A stretch of DNA of 64,000 nucleotides from Pomphorhynchus laevis (taxonomy: Eukaryota > Acanthocephala > Palaeacanthocephala > Echinorhynchida > Pomphorhynchidae), in the NCBI GenBank assembly GCA_012934845.2, contig WNNJ02000053.1, positions 62,001 through 126,000 of the forward strand, read 5' to 3'. The notes under the pieces are model-generated. The model had not been told where the DNA came from and searched no databases. It saw nothing but the letters and a program-made list of their open reading frames with translations. Position numbers and translations under genes: made by a program. This document shows, piece by piece, positions 34,540 to 43,869 of this stretch. Each line of letters opens with the position of its first letter. Position 1 is the first letter of the stretch.

Positions 34540-35250
34540 TACTGTTATGACACTTATGACACTTAGTCCAATCAGATGGTAGATAACCTGTGTTTAGTGA
34601 ACTTCTAAAAATAGAAGCTAAGGGAACGTATATTGCATGGGCCAATTCCTTTAAGAGTATTGGAGGTATATGGTCAGGACCTGACGCGGCGTTGCGGGGT
34701 AATTTAAATAGCTCGTGCAGTACCTCTTCATCGCTAAATTCAATGTTAGATATGACTACTCTAGGTATAAGTACATTGTGTTTAGTTTGAATTATACCAT
34801 CGGGAATCGACACTCTATCTTCTTTGATAGCGAAACAGTCCATAAAATGGGCATCTACATCAGTTGGGGAGGTCAATATTGACCCATTGTCGGCCACTAG
34901 GTATGAACAATCTGTCGAGTGTATAGGACGTGGAAGTATGCTTTTGAAAGCCACCCAAGGATTGTTATGAGTGGAGCGGCATATATTTGAGATGAAACTG
35001 CGTTTTTTCTGTTTTTTTTTTCAGAATAGAAACCGTATTCCTGCAATGACGGTAGTGTTCAAAAGAAAGTTCCCCTTTTTTGTACGCATGGAAACATCTA
35101 TCACGGTGTTTGATTAGAGCAAGCAATTCCGCATCTAACCATTTCGGATGTAGTTTTCGTGTACGATTCTGACGTATCGGATTAAAATAGTCGAGAACAC
35201 AATGTAATGTGGTCTTAAAGTGACCATTTTGTACCATATACACCACTTTG
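34540..35250 (-). pseudogene. LINE fragment: endonuclease-RT linker and first RT blocks
   Basis: In minus-strand order: KLHPKWLDAELLALIKHRDR, CFHAYKKGELSFEHYRHCRN (the W-D-x-E-L linker block), NNPWVAFKSILPRP, then LVADNGSILTSPTDVDAHFM, LPRNAASGPDHIPPILLKEL (AxGPD-I-LLK) and LNTGYLPSDWTK, where it breaks off. It is head to head with the plus-strand fragment at 35255. Dead. Confidence 0.7.
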
Positions 35251-35254
35251 TACC

Positions 35255-36160
35255 ATATTTCGACAATCTATTATTGATACGACTTTTCCAAAAGAGTGGA
35301 AACAATCGATCATTCACCCCATCTTCAAAAAGGGTGATAGATCTTCAGTAGACAATTACAGAGCAGTAAGTATTACTTGCTTATATTGTAGAATGTTAGC
35401 GAATTATACATGGTTATATGGTCAAGTTTTATAGTGAGAATAATGTAATAGCTTATGAGCAACATGGTTTCCGTAAGGGTTATTCGACAGTTACCAATCT
35501 ACTCCCAGCCTATATTGATTGGTCAGTTAATAAAGCCGTATCCGTTGCTACTGACATCATATTCTTCGATTTCTCTAAGGCATTTGACAGAGTAGACTAT
35601 AGATTCCTCCTAAATAAACTAGAGAAAAGTGGCATTCCATTTTTGCTTGTTAGATGGATTGAATCGTTTTTAAGCAATCGTAGTTATTGTGTACATGTAG
35701 ATAATTTTGACTCTTCTTCGCGGCCATGTAATATAGGGGTGCCTTCAGGTCAGTTTTGGGTCCATTGTTATTTAGTTTCTACATCAACGATCTCCCGGAA
35801 TTTATTGATTTTCGGATGCTTGTATCTGCAGACGATTTGAAAATCTGGAGGGCAATTCGTTCACCCAGTGATATAGTTATACTGCAACGGGATACCGATG
35901 AAGTCGAAATTGGGCTCTGCTCAATAGGTTGATTGTCAATATATCAAAATGCAAACATTTACTTGTTTGTGGCGGAAATGCTCAATCTTCAGCTAATTAT
36001 AGCTTTCAAAGCAGTGATATAGAACGAGTGAACAAATATAAGGACTTGGGAGTGTGGATAAACAGTGATTTGAGTACCGTCACTAAGGGTATAAAAGTTT
36101 TTAAAAACAAAACGTCTAGTTTGCAAAATATGAGAAATATGTTACTGTTTGCATAAAACA
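35255..36160 (+). pseudogene. LINE RT fragment (CR1-like)
   Basis: Plus-strand order: FPKEWKQSIIHPIFKKGDRS (RT start block), SSVDNYRAVSITC (YRPVSI-like), NVIAYEQHGFRKGYSTVTNL, IIFFDFSKAFDRVDYRFLLN (motif A), a GVPSGQFW remnant of motif B, LVSADDLKIWRAIRSPSD (motif C region, ADD), then NISKCKHLLVCGG and VNKYKDLGVWINSDLS. Two frame changes are seen. The 3' end is lost at about 36160. Confidence 0.75.
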
Positions 36161-36549
36161 AGCGTAAATTTCATTCTTCGAAAAAAACCTTCTCCCGAAA
36201 TTGAATTTAAAATTTTTATTTTGTAATTAAAAATATAAAATTTAAAAATTGTAAAATACAAAAAAAACAAGCGGTTTTCTTTCTATTCATTATCGTTTGA
36301 CAATATAAATCTTAACTTCACGTTCTCTTCTTTTAACCTCATGTTGCACAAAATTTTTGCTAGATACACTGCTCTTTCGGCACATCTATTACTTCGTTCG
36401 ATCTATTACTTCGATCTATTACTTCAATTTATTACTTCGGAGTGAAGGTGGTAGATCTTTATAGATCTTGTTCCAGCCTGCAACCGCCTTAAGCAGGGCA
36501 GCCCCCTGTCAGATGCTGCTGGATGGCCCGTTGTAAGTTTAGTCTGAGT
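36161..36549. repeat. AT-rich spacer with a 13-bp minisatellite at 36383-36440
   Basis: atctattacttcg and close variants occur four times between 36383 and 36440. The DNA after it (36480-36560) is less AT-rich but shows no known motif. Confidence 0.6.
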
Positions 36550-36609
36550 CAACTACACTAGGTGGCGACACAGAAAAAGCAACGATAAAAATTATGACTT
36601 AAAAGTTAC

Positions 36610-38694
36610 ATGTACTCAACCATATTGGAAAAATACGTAAGTACTAATGATTTCAATTTTAGATCTTTTAAATGTAACAGAAAAAATTGTATAGTTTGTG
36701 ATGTTATAAATAATAATAATTGTATCGTAAGTAATACGACAAACAAATGTTTTTCATTAAATATTAATAATAATTGTAACTGCAATACCGCAGGTGTAGT
36801 GTATCTAATACAATGCACATGTGGATTGCAATATATAGGAAAAACATATCAAATGTTAAAAACTAGGTTTAGGCAACACATATATAATATACAGCATAAT
36901 AGTCAAACTATATTTCATAAACATATGAGATTAATAGGACATGATATTAAAAACTGTAAATTATTTATTTTAGAACATATTATCGAAGAAAACATTTCAA
37001 TATTAAATCAAAAACTATTAGAAAAAGAAGATTTTTGGATTAAAACGCTTAATTCCATGTACCCATTAGGATTGAATGACGTGGTACAAGGAATTGGCAG
37101 AAGTAGTATAATACATAATAAACAACTATATTATAATAATCCGGTTAAACGCAAACCAAGAAGTCATGGTGATAAAAGGAATAGGAAAAATAGAGTTAAA
37201 AATATTAAAAAAGATATGTATATAAATGAACAATTAGAAATATTAAAACAACTTTTAAGTGATAATAAGCTAAAAGATCTTTATGTAAATATAAGAAGTT
37301 TTTCTAAAGATATCATATGTTCAATAAATCAAAAATTAATTAACGACTATGATAGGCTAAGTTGTATAATAGACAGTTATTGTAATACAAAATACTATAA
37401 TCGTACAATAAATGTAAATAATAACAATAGAAAATATACATTAACCATAAACTTCATTAATAAATGTATAGATAACATAAATATAGCCGGACTTTTAAAT
37501 AATTCTAAAAGTAAAGAAATAATAGGGTCAGATTTAAGTAAATATATTCCTAAAATAAGGTATAAACTCCTACCACCATTAGGACGAAAAATTTGTAATT
37601 ATAATAAAGAATTAAAATCAATATGTAACGATAATATTAGAAACATAATGGAAACAGAATGCAATTGTAAAAGTCTTAGTTTTGATAAAATAAATGAACA
37701 TATATGTACCCATAATCTAGAATTAATTGAAAATTGTGAATTAAGAAAGCTGCTATCAAAAGGGTATAAATATAGATTAAATAATAACAACGACAAAAAT
37801 AAAATTTACAGTTCGTTATATAATAACTTAAATGATTACTTTAGTAAGCTGATTAATAGTGAAAGCTCGAATATATCTAAGATAAAAATTTGGAAAGATT
37901 ATATATTTGATAAAATTAAAAATAAAATGAAAATAACAAACAATTATAAAAGGAAAGATAAAATTAATAAAGATATGTATAAAGAACTTACTAAATTAAA
38001 GGATAACTATATAATAACAACTATTGATAAAGCTAGTAATAACTTTGTCTTCATATGCAAAAAGCTTTATTATGATATACTAATGAAAGAGGTTAATTCT
38101 AATGATTTAAATGTAAATCCAACATATGAACGTAGTGAGTTGAGTTTAGAAACAATTATTACAAGTCACTGTTCTATAATGGATAAAAAGGGTATAAAGG
38201 TTGAATTAGATAATAAAACTATACCTATATTATATTGGAATCCAAAATTACATAAAAATCCAATAAAACCTAGGTTCATATGTAGTGCGTTTAAATGTAC
38301 ATTAAAACCACTTTCTGTCTATATGAATAAAATACTTAAAGTAATTAAAGCACATTTTAAAAAATATTGCAAGGTAATCGAAATTAATACTGGTATAAAA
38401 CACTATTTCAGTATTAATTCTACAAAAGAATTTTTAGAACAGACAAAAGGAATAAATTTTCAAAATATAAATACATACGATTTTAGTACGCTTTATACAA
38501 ATCTAGATTTAGTAGATATTAAAGAAGCGTTAGTAAAATTAATTAACCTTATATTCGGAAAAAGATATACATATATATGTTATAATAATTATAACGCCTA
38601 TCTAACAAAAATTAAACCATCAAATAAATATAAATATATGGATAAAATTGAATTAATAGAATCCTTAAATATTTTGAAAATCAAAATTATTTAA
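36610..38694 (+). CDS. Naiad-type PLE protein: N-terminal GIY-YIG endonuclease and first half of RT
   Basis: 694 codons. Residues ~20-32 hold a Cys block (FKCNRKNCIVC). Residues ~60-150 hold the GIY-YIG domain: AGVVYLIQCTCGLQYIGKTY, then MLKTRFRQH (catalytic Arg and His), and EKEDFWIKTLNSMYPLGLN (the late Glu and the PxGLN end). A long Lys/Asn-rich linker follows. RT blocks come near the end: TTIDKASNNFVFICKKLYY (DKG-like block), ILYWNPKLHKNPIKPRFICS (the LPKxHK block) and NTYDFSTLYTNLDLVD (motif A with the catalytic Asp). PLE endonucleases normally sit at the C-terminus. N-terminal placement is the mark of the Naiad/Chlamys group. The product nicks DNA and copies its RNA into the cut. The start Met was chosen because an in-frame stop lies just upstream (36595). 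Confidence 0.85.
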   Translation: MYSTILEKYVSTNDFNFRSFKCNRKNCIVCDVINNNNCIVSNTTNKCFSLNINNNCNCNTAGVVYLIQCTCGLQYIGKTYQMLKTRFRQHIYNIQHNSQTIFHKHMRLIGHDIKNCKLFILEHIIEENISILNQKLLEKEDFWIKTLNSMYPLGLNDVVQGIGRSSIIHNKQLYYNNPVKRKPRSHGDKRNRKNRVKNIKKDMYINEQLEILKQLLSDNKLKDLYVNIRSFSKDIICSINQKLINDYDRLSCIIDSYCNTKYYNRTINVNNNNRKYTLTINFINKCIDNINIAGLLNNSKSKEIIGSDLSKYIPKIRYKLLPPLGRKICNYNKELKSICNDNIRNIMETECNCKSLSFDKINEHICTHNLELIENCELRKLLSKGYKYRLNNNNDKNKIYSSLYNNLNDYFSKLINSESSNISKIKIWKDYIFDKIKNKMKITNNYKRKDKINKDMYKELTKLKDNYIITTIDKASNNFVFICKKLYYDILMKEVNSNDLNVNPTYERSELSLETIITSHCSIMDKKGIKVELDNKTIPILYWNPKLHKNPIKPRFICSAFKCTLKPLSVYMNKILKVIKAHFKKYCKVIEINTGIKHYFSINSTKEFLEQTKGINFQNINTYDFSTLYTNLDLVDIKEALVKLINLIFGKRYTYICYNNYNAYLTKIKPSNKYKYMDKIELIESLNILKIKII

Positions 38695-38735
38695 AAGTAG
38701 GGACATCTATATTTAGACAAGTAAAAGGTGTTCCA

Positions 38736-39323
38736 ATGGGTGGTAATAGTAGCCCAATTATAGCTGACTTGTTTTTAAGCTTTATAGAATATGAATTTGT
38801 TCATAACTGTGTAAAAACTAAATCTAAACAATATAAATATATGAAATATATGTTTCGATACATTGATGATATATGTGTATTTAATTCTAATAATTTTTAT
38901 TCAATTAGTGAGCACATTTATCCAGAAAGCCTTATTCTTAACAAAACCAATATTAATGATAAAGAAGGTGTATATCTAGATATGAACATTAAATTAACAT
39001 TAACTAAAACTACTATTAATTTATATCGTAAAGATGACATATTTAAATTTACAAGAAACATATTTTTGCATGAGCATTCATGCATACCATATAATATAAA
39101 ATATAATACATTAAATAATGAAATTTTAAGAATTGCAACAATATGTAATGATATTGGCTTTCTTCAAAATCATTTAAATAATTTAATAGATACATATTTT
39201 AAACTAGGTTACTATAAAAATAACATCAAGCAGAAAATAGTAAAATATATAAATCAACACAATAATATAAAGAATAAATTTAAACTCTTAAGTGGCAAAT
39301 TTTTATGGATGGATAATAAATAA
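38736..39323 (+). CDS. Naiad-type PLE protein: second half of RT
   Basis: 195 codons from the first Met; the open frame extends a little upstream and includes FRQVKGVP. MGGNSSPIIADLFLSFIEYE is RT motif B, and YMFRYIDDICVFNSNN is motif C with the catalytic Asp pair in a YIDD setting. Then come YLDMNIKLTLTKTTINLYRK, the thumb region and FKLLSGKFLWMD before the stop. It lies one frame apart from the upstream 694-codon frame. The minus-strand frame at 20113 carries the same motif C segment. Confidence 0.85.
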   Translation: MGGNSSPIIADLFLSFIEYEFVHNCVKTKSKQYKYMKYMFRYIDDICVFNSNNFYSISEHIYPESLILNKTNINDKEGVYLDMNIKLTLTKTTINLYRKDDIFKFTRNIFLHEHSCIPYNIKYNTLNNEILRIATICNDIGFLQNHLNNLIDTYFKLGYYKNNIKQKIVKYINQHNNIKNKFKLLSGKFLWMDNK

Positions 39324-39359
39324 TATACTTTGCATTAGAATAAGATACTAGATAGTTAT

Positions 39360-39690
39360 TTCAGAGGAAATACATCATTAGCATGTATTTGGCCCCGCTG
39401 CTATGTTGGGTAGAGGAGTTAGGGGCCGAAACCTGATAGCATAGCAGTTCCTCCTGATGACCTCTAATTCTTATTCTGATACAACGTCTGTTATTTATTA
39501 GTCAATTCATAAAAATGACGTTTATTTTAAATTTTATTTTTTATTTTTATTTTTTTTTAACTTGATTTAAATTATAGAAAATCTAAAAACAATTATTAAT
39601 TTTATTATTTAATTATTAAATTTTGATTTAGCATTATTATGTTTTGTTTATTTTATAATTATATTAAATACGTAGACTCAGCTGATTTAA
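39360..39690 (+). ncRNA. Naiad tail with predicted H-type pseudoknot (39391-39447)
   Basis: ggcccc (39391-39396) can pair with ggggcc (39422-39427), and ctgctatg (39398-39405) with catagcag (39440-39447). The two helices interlock as an H-type pseudoknot. In the minus-strand copy at 19.5 kb the second helix is unchanged, while the first has a C-G pair replaced by A-T, with loss of pairing only at the two ends. The remaining tail (39465-39685) is AT-rich and is also found as solo copies. A role in RNA recognition or self-cleavage is only a guess. Confidence 0.5.
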
Positions 39691-39699
39691 TTATCTCTA

Positions 39700-39990
39700 C
39701 TCCAATATTTTGTTAATGCAGACAAAGCTTTTGGATAATTTGCAAATACGATCAATAACTCTTCGAACGACGTCTCGTTGTATTTCTGATCACTGAACCA
39801 ATAGGTACCCCACTTTCCACATATTATGTTAAAATAAGTCTTGGTTATTAAAACTCTTACAATGATGGTTTAAATTACCTGATTGCTATTTGTGCGCCCG
39901 TATATATAAAAATAAAGAATCAATCCTTAAAAAAAATTTTTTGTTTCTAATAAACATTCAATTTCAGTTCCGCTCGCTTTGCTCGCGGAA
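39700..39990. other. Spacer between Naiad and LINE L
   Basis: No motif seen. DNA resembling 39725-39770 continues weakly at 53240-53290, so the Naiad-flanking repeat may extend a little further. Confidence 0.3.
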
Positions 39991-39994
39991 AATC

Positions 39995-40150
39995 TTGTCT
40001 ACCAAGATTGTAAAACAATCAAACTACAATCTTCGACGACAACCAAACGACAATCTTCGACGACAACTAACGACAACCATCGACAACCATCCGCTTGACA
40101 ATTATCGACAACCATCGACAACCATCGACGACATCCGCTCGCCACTTACA
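39995..40150 (+). repeat. LINE L 5' leader with gacgacaacc-type iterations
   Basis: Variants of tcgacgacaac and tcgacaacca recur about eight times in front of the ORF1 start at 40210. A shorter set is found before ORF1 in the copies at 48.83-48.86 kb (minus) and 56.19-56.22 kb. It is therefore a family feature, possibly a promoter-like 5' UTR whose number of units varies. Confidence 0.6.
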
Positions 40151-40300
40151 ACTAACGCGAACTACTTACAATTATTTAAAAATCGTAAACTATTGCAACC
40201 TACAATTAATGGGAGCCAAGAAGAAAAATCTACCAAAAGCCAAGCGAGCAGTCTCTGTTGATACCGATAAAACCGGCAAGCTCGAGAACATACAAGTGGA

Positions 40301-41503
40301 ATGCTCCGCCGGTCGCATCTCAACTTACTACTTATCAAATGCAGCTCCTTCTGGCAGCATGAAATCATCACTTCATTCAACTTTAAGACTCTCTGGCATA
40401 CTTTTAACTCAATCCTTGCTCGCCCCTCTTCGTCGTGCAACATCAATGCCAATGATTATTCGTCATTTCTCCAGACTAAAGTATTCACGTTGCTCTCTCA
40501 CACCCCGTTCTCCATCCTATCCCACTCTGCACAGTCTAATCTCATCCTCCCGGAACTCTTTTATCTTTTCCCAGTCTCGACTACAGAAGTATCATCTGTC
40601 CTCATGTCTTTGCCCAACAAAACCTCACCTGCCGATCCCCTGCCTACTCACATATTAAAATCTATATGCTCATCGATATCCCCATTTCTCACAACCTTGT
40701 TTAACTCGTCCATCCGCAGTCGTATCTTCCCTTCACACTGGAAATCCGCGATAGTTCGTCCCCTCCTTAATAAACAATCGCTCGACCCCTCCCTCCCTGT
40801 TAGCTATCGACATATTTCACTACTCCCTACTCTTTCTAAGCTCTTAGAACGCCTCATCTTAATACAAATCAACGCTTATCTCTCCTCATCTAATCTCTAC
40901 TTTCCTTTCCAATCCGCTTTCCGCTCTAATCACTCGACAGAAATCGCATGCATAAAAGTGTACAACGACTTACTCATTTCTCGAGACAAGGCTCTATATA
41001 GTGTTCTCATCTCCCTCGACCTATCCTCCGCATTCGACATTGTCGACCACTCCGTCCTCCTTTCTCGCCTTCGTTATGATTACGGCTTTTCTTCCTCCTC
41101 CGTAGCATGGTTCGCCTCATATCTATCCGACCGTTCCTTTCGCGTCTGTTCTAATTCATCATCCTCCCCTCCCATCCCTATTTTTTTGCGGGGTCCACAA
41201 GGTTCAGTCCTAGGTCCCCTGCTTTTCTCTCTTCTGCTTGGCGATCTATCTCCGTTTATCAAACCTTACTCCTTTAAGGTCATGCAATACGCCGATGACA
41301 TTCTAATCTATGCTCATGCACCCGCACATCGCATACACGATATCGGCATTTCTGCCTCCAACTGTCTTTCTTCTATCTACAAACGTCTCTCCAATCTCCA
41401 TCTCGTTCTAAACCCCGAAAAGTCCAAAATAATGTGGATCCTCCCCGTAAACCAAACATATCTCCTCCCACTGTATATTTTGCCTCATCGATCATCCCCA
41501 TAG
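40301..41503 (+). pseudogene. LINE L copy a, RT domain (400 codons)
   Basis: RT blocks in order: KTSPADPLPTHILKSICSS, FPSHWKSAIVRPLLNKQSLD, SYRHISLLPTLSKLLERLI, FQSAFRSNHSTEIACIKVYN, SVLISLDLSSAFDIVDHSVL (motif A), LRGPQGSVLGPLLFSLLLGD (motif B, with the usual GVPQ changed), VMQYADDILIYAHA (motif C, YADD) and LVLNPEKSKIMWIL. The H-STE and D-L-S-A-F-D-x-V-D-H patterns are those of the L2/CR1 group. The first Met is a by-product of the deletion join; the native ORF2 start is elsewhere. One frame change follows at about 41.45 kb. Confidence 0.8.
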
Positions 41504-42120
41504 TCCACAATCTCACTTTCTTAGGCTTCCATTTCGATGATCACCTTTCTCTTAAACCCTTCGTCCGTGACAAGGTCCGCTCATCTAACTTAATTCTCCG
41601 TGACATCCGCCGTATCCGCCCCCTTATCGACTTCCGTTCTTGTACGTCTCTTCTTTCATCGCTTCTTTTCCCTAAAATCGATTACTGCCTTAGCCTTTTT
41701 GCCAATTCTCCAAAATCCATCATCCTACCCCTACAACGAATAATCAACACCGCCGTTCGAGTGCTCTTTCGTCTCCGTCGCTTCGACCACACATCCACAT
41801 ATTTTGCCCAACTCTCCTGGCCCACCATCCACATCCGCATCAAACTCCGCCTTCTTCTCGTTACCTTTCGTCTCATCGCTGTCGGCTCCCCATCGTTCAT
41901 CAACCTTCCTTTCTTAGACGATACTCGCCCCACCTCGCTATCGCTTCGTTCCTGTCATACCTTCTTACTCCACGTTCCTAATTACTCCAACAACTACGGT
42001 CTCCGATCCTTCCTCGTCGCCGCCTCACTCGCCTGGAATCAACTTCCTCTCGACGTCCGCCGCGCCCCCTCCTTTATCACATTCAAACACCTCCTCCGTT
42101 CACACCTTCTCGACACCTGA
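41434..42120 (+). pseudogene. LINE L copy a, ORF2 C-terminal region (228 codons)
   Basis: The frame continues ORF2 after the RT: LTFLGFHFDDHLSLKPFVRD, LLFPKIDYCLSLFANSPKSI, LQRIINTAVRVLFRLRRFDH, and ends with LAWNQLPLDVRRAPSFITF and KHLLRSHLLDT. The WNxLPxxxR-x(3)-F-x(2)-FK-x-L-R-x-L end is typical for CR1/L2-type ORF2. Eight other pieces of this same region occur at 46.0, 48.9, 53.8, 54.8, 55.7, 58.3 and 58.9 kb and allow comparison. Confidence 0.8.
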
Positions 42121-42190
42121 TTCACAGTCTTGTTTTTTTTGTGGTCATGTAAGCGTGCGCTGGCACGCATTTGCCACGTTAAAATAAATC

Positions 42191-42417
42191 CTTTATTTAA
42201 TAATTTATAATTCTAATAAAACAATATAATTGTCAAATATATTATTTAATATATAATATATAATTGTCAAATATAATTGCCTTTATATAATTGTCAAAAT
42301 ATAATTATAACAATAAATAAGTATTGTTATTCATTAAAGTGAAATTCAATATTAATGCAAGTGTACTTTATTGGTGTGTAGATTATCAATAAGTGCTCTC
42401 TTAATTCTTTTAGCGTG
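42191..42417. other. AT-rich spacer
   Basis: Runs of taatatataat and ataattgtcaaatata words; nothing coding seen. Confidence 0.3.
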
Positions 42418-43175
42418 TCAAATGTTAGCCATATAGAAGGCTGCTTGTGTGGGAGTAGCAATACATACTCCGCATTTGTCTAACGTAACACACACATCAG
42501 ATGCTTTCCTTGATGATAGAGAACATCTTGTAGTTAGAGCTTTTACCTGATCTGTGCTTTCGTATTTTCTTTTCTTAACCTCGCTGAACACAACATCGTC
42601 ATCACTAACGCCTTCTGAACCCGCATCATCTGTTGACAATTCACTTGCCATTTCAACAATTTATTCTCTGACTTTCGAATTAACTTTGACGGATGAATTG
42701 ATCCTTCGCGGCTCGAGCAATATCCAAGCTTGCCTTTGCTTTCCACTTGAATTTCGTAAAATTGCTTGTCTTCAAATGATAGCCAAGTTCCTGATTGGTT
42801 GGTAATATCGAATATAGATTTCAATAGATCGAAGCATTGCTTACGTACACATTGATCGTAAAGCTTCAATGTTGAATTGACCTTACTGACTATTCTGCAT
42901 TTCGAGAGAATTGGCAGATTACATTTTTCCCATAGTTTTGAAACTTCATCAATTAAGACTAGAACTCTCTTTCTTCTACATTTTTCAATATCAGCCAGAT
43001 GCAGATATCTTCCACAAATTTGTGATTTTAATGGTAGTCGGGTGAATACGGATAAAGATTTCATCTCGATATGTAGGGATATTCTACGCTTAGGTCCTTT
43101 CCAGATCGACCTCAAGTTCTTTTTTGACGTTTTAGACCTCTTCTGAACCTCGCTTTTGCTCATAAAGAAATTCAT
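42418..43175 (-). pseudogene. Unidentified protein gene fragment
   Basis: The minus strand has a 210-codon frame from 43175 (MNFFMSKSEVQKRSKTSKKN), with RVLVLIDEVSKLWEKCNLPI, then FDITNQSGTWLSFEDKQFYE and GSIHPSKLIRKSE. The sequence then continues in another frame (42651-42418) with MASELSTDDAGSEGVSDDDV, CSLSSRKASDVCVTL and IATPTQAAFYMANI. The whole looks like one ~250-residue protein with one frame change near 42.65 kb. It resembles uncharacterised arthropod proteins that are often found in many copies (a W-L-S-x-E-D-K-x-F-Y block and an RSLSxRKA-x-VC block). No function is known to me. It may be a domesticated or mobile gene. Confidence 0.45.
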
Positions 43176-43334
43176 TTAAAATCGAAAAAAATAATATTCT
43201 TGAAAAAAATTGGGAGGTTTTTTAAATCACTGATTTTATTGAGGTGATTATTAGTAATTTTACATGATTCCTCATTGTTTAATCGCTAGACGATAAAAAT
43301 ATTTCAAAAAAGGTAAGCATTTATACCCCTAACC

Positions 43335-43359
43335 GTCACTTTCATACAGTGAAAGTGAC
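43335..43359. repeat. Palindrome gtcactttca / tgaaagtgac
   Basis: Ten-base perfect arms around tacag. The match continues with gaps to about 43326-43370 (cccc and gggg). No role can be given. Confidence 0.6.
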
Positions 43360-43479
43360 GTTGGGGATAATCGGTCGACTTCGACGCACTTTCATTACAC
43401 TCAATCAATTTGCCTACGTCCGCTAATCTTTGCTCATGCTGCACCGTATGTGTATCCCCAAAATTCAAAAGAACATATT

Positions 43480-43850
43480 AGTTAAGAGAGGTACTTCATA
43501 GAGCTACCAAGCTAGCACCGCAACTGAAATTTTTATCGTACCCTCATTGATTAAAATCACTTAGACTTGAAACTGTCACGTGGACACGCTGGTACATCGA
43601 TATGAGTATGGTCTGGCAAATTCTTAATGAATCGAATCATCCACTTCGAGATTGCCTTCATTTGCGCTCATCCAATATCTTTCGAGGCCATGGTTTAAGC
43701 ATGTGACGTGAAAGGATAATAAAATCACGAGCTGTCTAATTTGATTGGCGAGTTGTATCTCTGTGGAATAGGCTTGGTGAGTCAACAGTGTTCAGTAGCA
43801 ATATCAACGAATTCAAAAATAAATTACGGATGGAGGATGCCATGGGGAAA
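43480..43850 (+). pseudogene. LINE C-terminal fragment (CR1-like)
   Basis: The plus strand encodes, with stops, RATKLAPQLKFLSYPH, LKSLRLETVTWTRWYIDMSM and RVVSLWNRLGESTVFSSN followed by INEFKNKLRM. This is the R-x-T-K, L-x-L-x(2)-R-R, R-V-x-x-W-N-x-L, F-K-x-x-L signature at the end of CR1-group ORF2. It is a small dead 3' piece. Confidence 0.6.
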
Positions 43851-43869
43851 GCTGCTTTTCCGTATTTGT

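Larger units (their letters stand above)
36550..39690 (+). mobile_element. Naiad-type Penelope-like element, nearly whole
   Basis: A PLE with permuted domains: GIY-YIG endonuclease first, RT second, then a tail of about 360 bp. The tail ends near tacgtagactcagctgattt (39670), the same end as the solo tails at 26.6 and 53.2 kb. The coding part is strongly AT-rich and Asn/Lys/Ile-rich, unlike the LINEs that follow. The RT is split over two reading frames; otherwise there are no stops, so the copy is young compared with the other PLEs here. The exact 5' end is not seen. Confidence 0.8.
40210..42190 (+). mobile_element. LINE L, copy a (internally deleted)
   Basis: This copy keeps the 5' leader, the first ~32 codons of ORF1 (MGAKKKNLPKAKRAVSVDTD and on), then jumps near 40305 into the endonuclease-RT linker of ORF2. 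It keeps the whole RT, C-terminal region and 3' tail. ORF1's zinc-finger region and the endonuclease are missing, so it could move only with help. The tail ends with the family hairpin gcgtgcgctggcacgc (42153-42168), flanked by gtgg and ccac, then aaaataaat. Confidence 0.8.

Noticed and set aside
39391-39447. Hammerhead or HDV-type ribozyme in the Naiad tail
   Set aside because: Fixed core bases in the needed order (CUGAUGA, GAAA, UH) or an HDV-type P3 and P4 were not found; only a generic pseudoknot is supported.
41080-41262. Arg/Glu-rich frames opposite LINE L (also 46727-46909, 41682-41933, 54267-54518)
   Set aside because: Antisense shadows of the conserved RT and C-terminal coding region; they recur only because the LINE copies recur.
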